Shown piece after piece: positions 10,401 through 13,400 of a stretch of 16,281 bases of DNA. Each line of letters starts with the position of its first letter. The first letter of the stretch is position 1. This DNA is from Saccoglossus kowalevskii (taxonomy: Eukaryota; Hemichordata; Enteropneusta; Harrimaniidae), in the NCBI RefSeq assembly GCF_000003605.2, contig NW_003115949.1:1736-18016 (forward strand). The letters are read 5' to 3'. Under the pieces are notes generated by a model. That model was not told the origin of the DNA and did not search any database. It saw only the letters and a program-made list of their open reading frames with translations. A program made the position numbers and the translations under genes.

Positions 10401-13400
10401 CAAATGCGTCTCTGTCTGATACACCAATTGACAATGCTGAACTATGTACATGTCCACCAGAGTATACAGTAAGTTTTAGATGATGTTTTCATGATATCAA
10501 ATCCTTTGTTAACCTATTCACTACCAGATTTTCTTACCCAAAATTTTTCAGCATTTTTTTCTGATATTCTTCTATATTTCTAGAAAATGAACTGTAATTT
10601 TGGTGCCAACAGACACAAGTTAAATCAATTTTCAATTTTTACTAAAAAAATTGGCTATTTTTGTCCCAATATATGTGCAGACTATAAACAGAACTATTGT
10701 TGAATTTGTGATGAAAAGAAGGAACTGTTGGTGTAAAGGTTAATAGAGCAAAATATTTTATTTTCGATATTTTCACTGAAGGAATGATTGAGTAAAAATA
10801 AATGCAGCAAATATACCCTTTTTTCCTATAATTCACATTCAACTCATCAAAAATCAGTAAAAATAAATTTTATACAAAGCCCCCAAAATACTTTTTCAGC
10901 GAAAATTAATTCCAGCTAAAATAAAGTTTTTTTACTGTACTGTATTTGTGTTTTCAAAATACCAGTTCATCTCTTGAAGGAATGCATCAGATATTGATTA
11001 AATAAGACTGTCTCAACCTATAGTCATGCTTACGTGCTTTGTGTTTGTTTGCAGGGCACGTTTTGTGAGCAGTGTGCTGTTGGATACACAAGAGATGACC
11101 CATCAATGGGGCCATTTGCCACGTGTATACCATGTACATGCAATGAACACAGTGAGCGTGGATGTGATCCGGATACTGGTGTGTGTGTAGAATGCATTCA
11201 TAACACGGCTGGGGATCAGTGTGAAGTATGTAAGCCTGGTTACTATGGTGACGCTGAGGGTGGAACGCCTGGTGAGTATGATAATTGTCTTGTAAATATT
11301 ACAGACTGTATTTTGTAAGAGTGGGTTACGAATCGAAAAGTTTGCATGGCTGTAAATTCATCTGCATGTAAATGTTTATTCTCATTGGCCAGTAATGCAT
11401 ATTTCCATTCCCGCCAAGCACTGACTTTAATATTAATTTCCAGACGACTGTCATCCATGTATGTGTCCCGGTCCGGCAGGGGAGAATTCATTCTCTGACG
11501 TGTGTGTCGCCGATAGCCTTGCAGAAATGGGATTCAATTGTCAAGACACCTGTGCTGTTGGTCATCAGGGTGAACGCTGCGAGACATGTGAGACAGGTTA
11601 CTATGGAACACCAGAAGATTATACAGTAAGCATCTATCTCAATCTTGATTCAAAGCCACTATAGGTTAATAGTGTCAAATAGATTTCAGAAGCAAATGGT
11701 CACTAAGATCTTGTTGAGATCTTGTGAGAAACCCATGTGACTTGTTTTTGTCTCTCAAAATGTATTCTGCTCTCTCCTGTCATTGCATCCAACATTCTGT
11801 AACCATGGTTACATAATAGGACAATGGACATGAGGATGTGACAAAATGGAACACTATTTGAGTCACAAAAACAAGTTAATAAAAGGGGCTCTCTCTTGAT
11901 CAATATCTATCTATCAAAGTCTATTACTAGTGATAACATTGGAGTGAAGCAAAACAACCACTTGGCATAGTCACCAATGGCTGTTACAATGTAAAATAAA
12001 TATCACACGGTGCTTATTCGGGAAAACAGTCATATGATTATTATTTTACACTCATTGTAACTGCCATTGGTTACTATGCCGAGTGATTGTTTTTGCTCCA
12101 ATCAGGTGTTATCAGTAGTACCGTACATGTAATTGACTGGCTGCTACTAATCTGCCATTTGTCATCATGGACTATGGTTATCTGGTTTTATCAGTATCTT
12201 TCTCACTGATTGTTTGAAAAATTATTTATCGCTATGGCAACATACATCACCCATAACAATCTGGCAAGCAGCCACACTTGTATTTTGTTCATTTTTTTGT
12301 TTCATCAGAATGAAGGTGGAGTATGCCAGGAGTGTTTCTGTAATCTCAGTCCCCAGGAATGTGATAGTGTAACCGGGCAGTGCTCTACCTGCTGGAATAA
12401 TACTGAAGGACTTCACTGTGAAGTCTGTAAATTTGGATTTTGGGGAACAATTGATAACTGCCAAGGTAATTATGATTTTTTAATATAGATTGCGGGGAAC
12501 ACAATGTAAAATTGAAATAAATTTGCTACCAAAATTTTAGTTTTATTAAAGTGCTAACTCTATATAACCGTTGATAGTCGATACTACTTCATTAAGAAAA
12601 TGTTATTCTATTCATACTGTAATATCAATAAGTTGTCGTTTGAGATAATGTTGTTACTGTCTGATAAGTGCATTGTTTTTTCTCTTTTTGTCATAATTTA
12701 GTGAAAGATATCGCTTGAAATGCAGTCGTTTGCATTCTGAGTGTTTCTCCATTTGATGTAAACTAAGGAAGTTAATTTAAAAAACGACTTTCCTCTCAGT
12801 TCATCTAAGTTAAATATTATTATATATCTATACTGCAGCATGTGATTGTGACTTAGTCGGTGGTTATGGCAACTGTAGCCAGGATACCGGGTTATGTATT
12901 TGTAAACCAAATGTGGAAGGTGATAGGTGTACTGAATGTGCTGATAGGAGCTGGGGATTTGAAAGTGGAGATGGCTGCACTGAATGCGACTGTCATAGCA
13001 TTGGGACACTACCAGGACACTGGCAGTGTGATCCTGTAAGTATAAGTGTACATCTACTAAGTGTACTAATATGAGACTTTGATATCCATGTATTCAATAA
13101 AACACCAATTCTATGTGAGTTCCATGCGTGCATCTATCAATGGCATCACAGAAATCAAATTATGCTGTGAATGTTTTAATTGTGAAAAAAGAAATGCATC
13201 AATTGAATTTGTTCTGACCAATTGCGTCACAGAAATCAACGTAAACTGTAATCAGTTTAGATTTGTTCTAAACACTTGTTTTGTATAAAATTAGTATTTA
13301 CCAACATTTTTTTGTTAATTTTTAACTTTTCACATTGGTTTCAGCTTTTTTTATCATACTCGGACTCGGCGCCCACGCTCGACTAAGTGTCCAACCCCAC

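Larger units (their letters stand above)
10469..11054. other. Intron 10-11, 586 bp, mostly MITE sequence
   Basis: About 420 of 586 bases belong to two adjacent unrelated MITE-like elements: family A at 10509-10743 and family B at about 10750-10935, only a few bases apart. The rest is AT-rich intron. Confidence 0.75.
11626..12308. other. Intron 12-13, 683 bp, with two foldback elements
   Basis: Two imperfect palindromic elements at 11736-11878 and 11925-12120 occupy about half of the intron. The remainder is AT-rich with no recognised feature. Confidence 0.7.

Noticed and set aside
12698-13009. 103-codon minus-strand open frame
   Set aside because: Antisense of exon 14, whose plus-strand translation has complete LE cysteine spacing.
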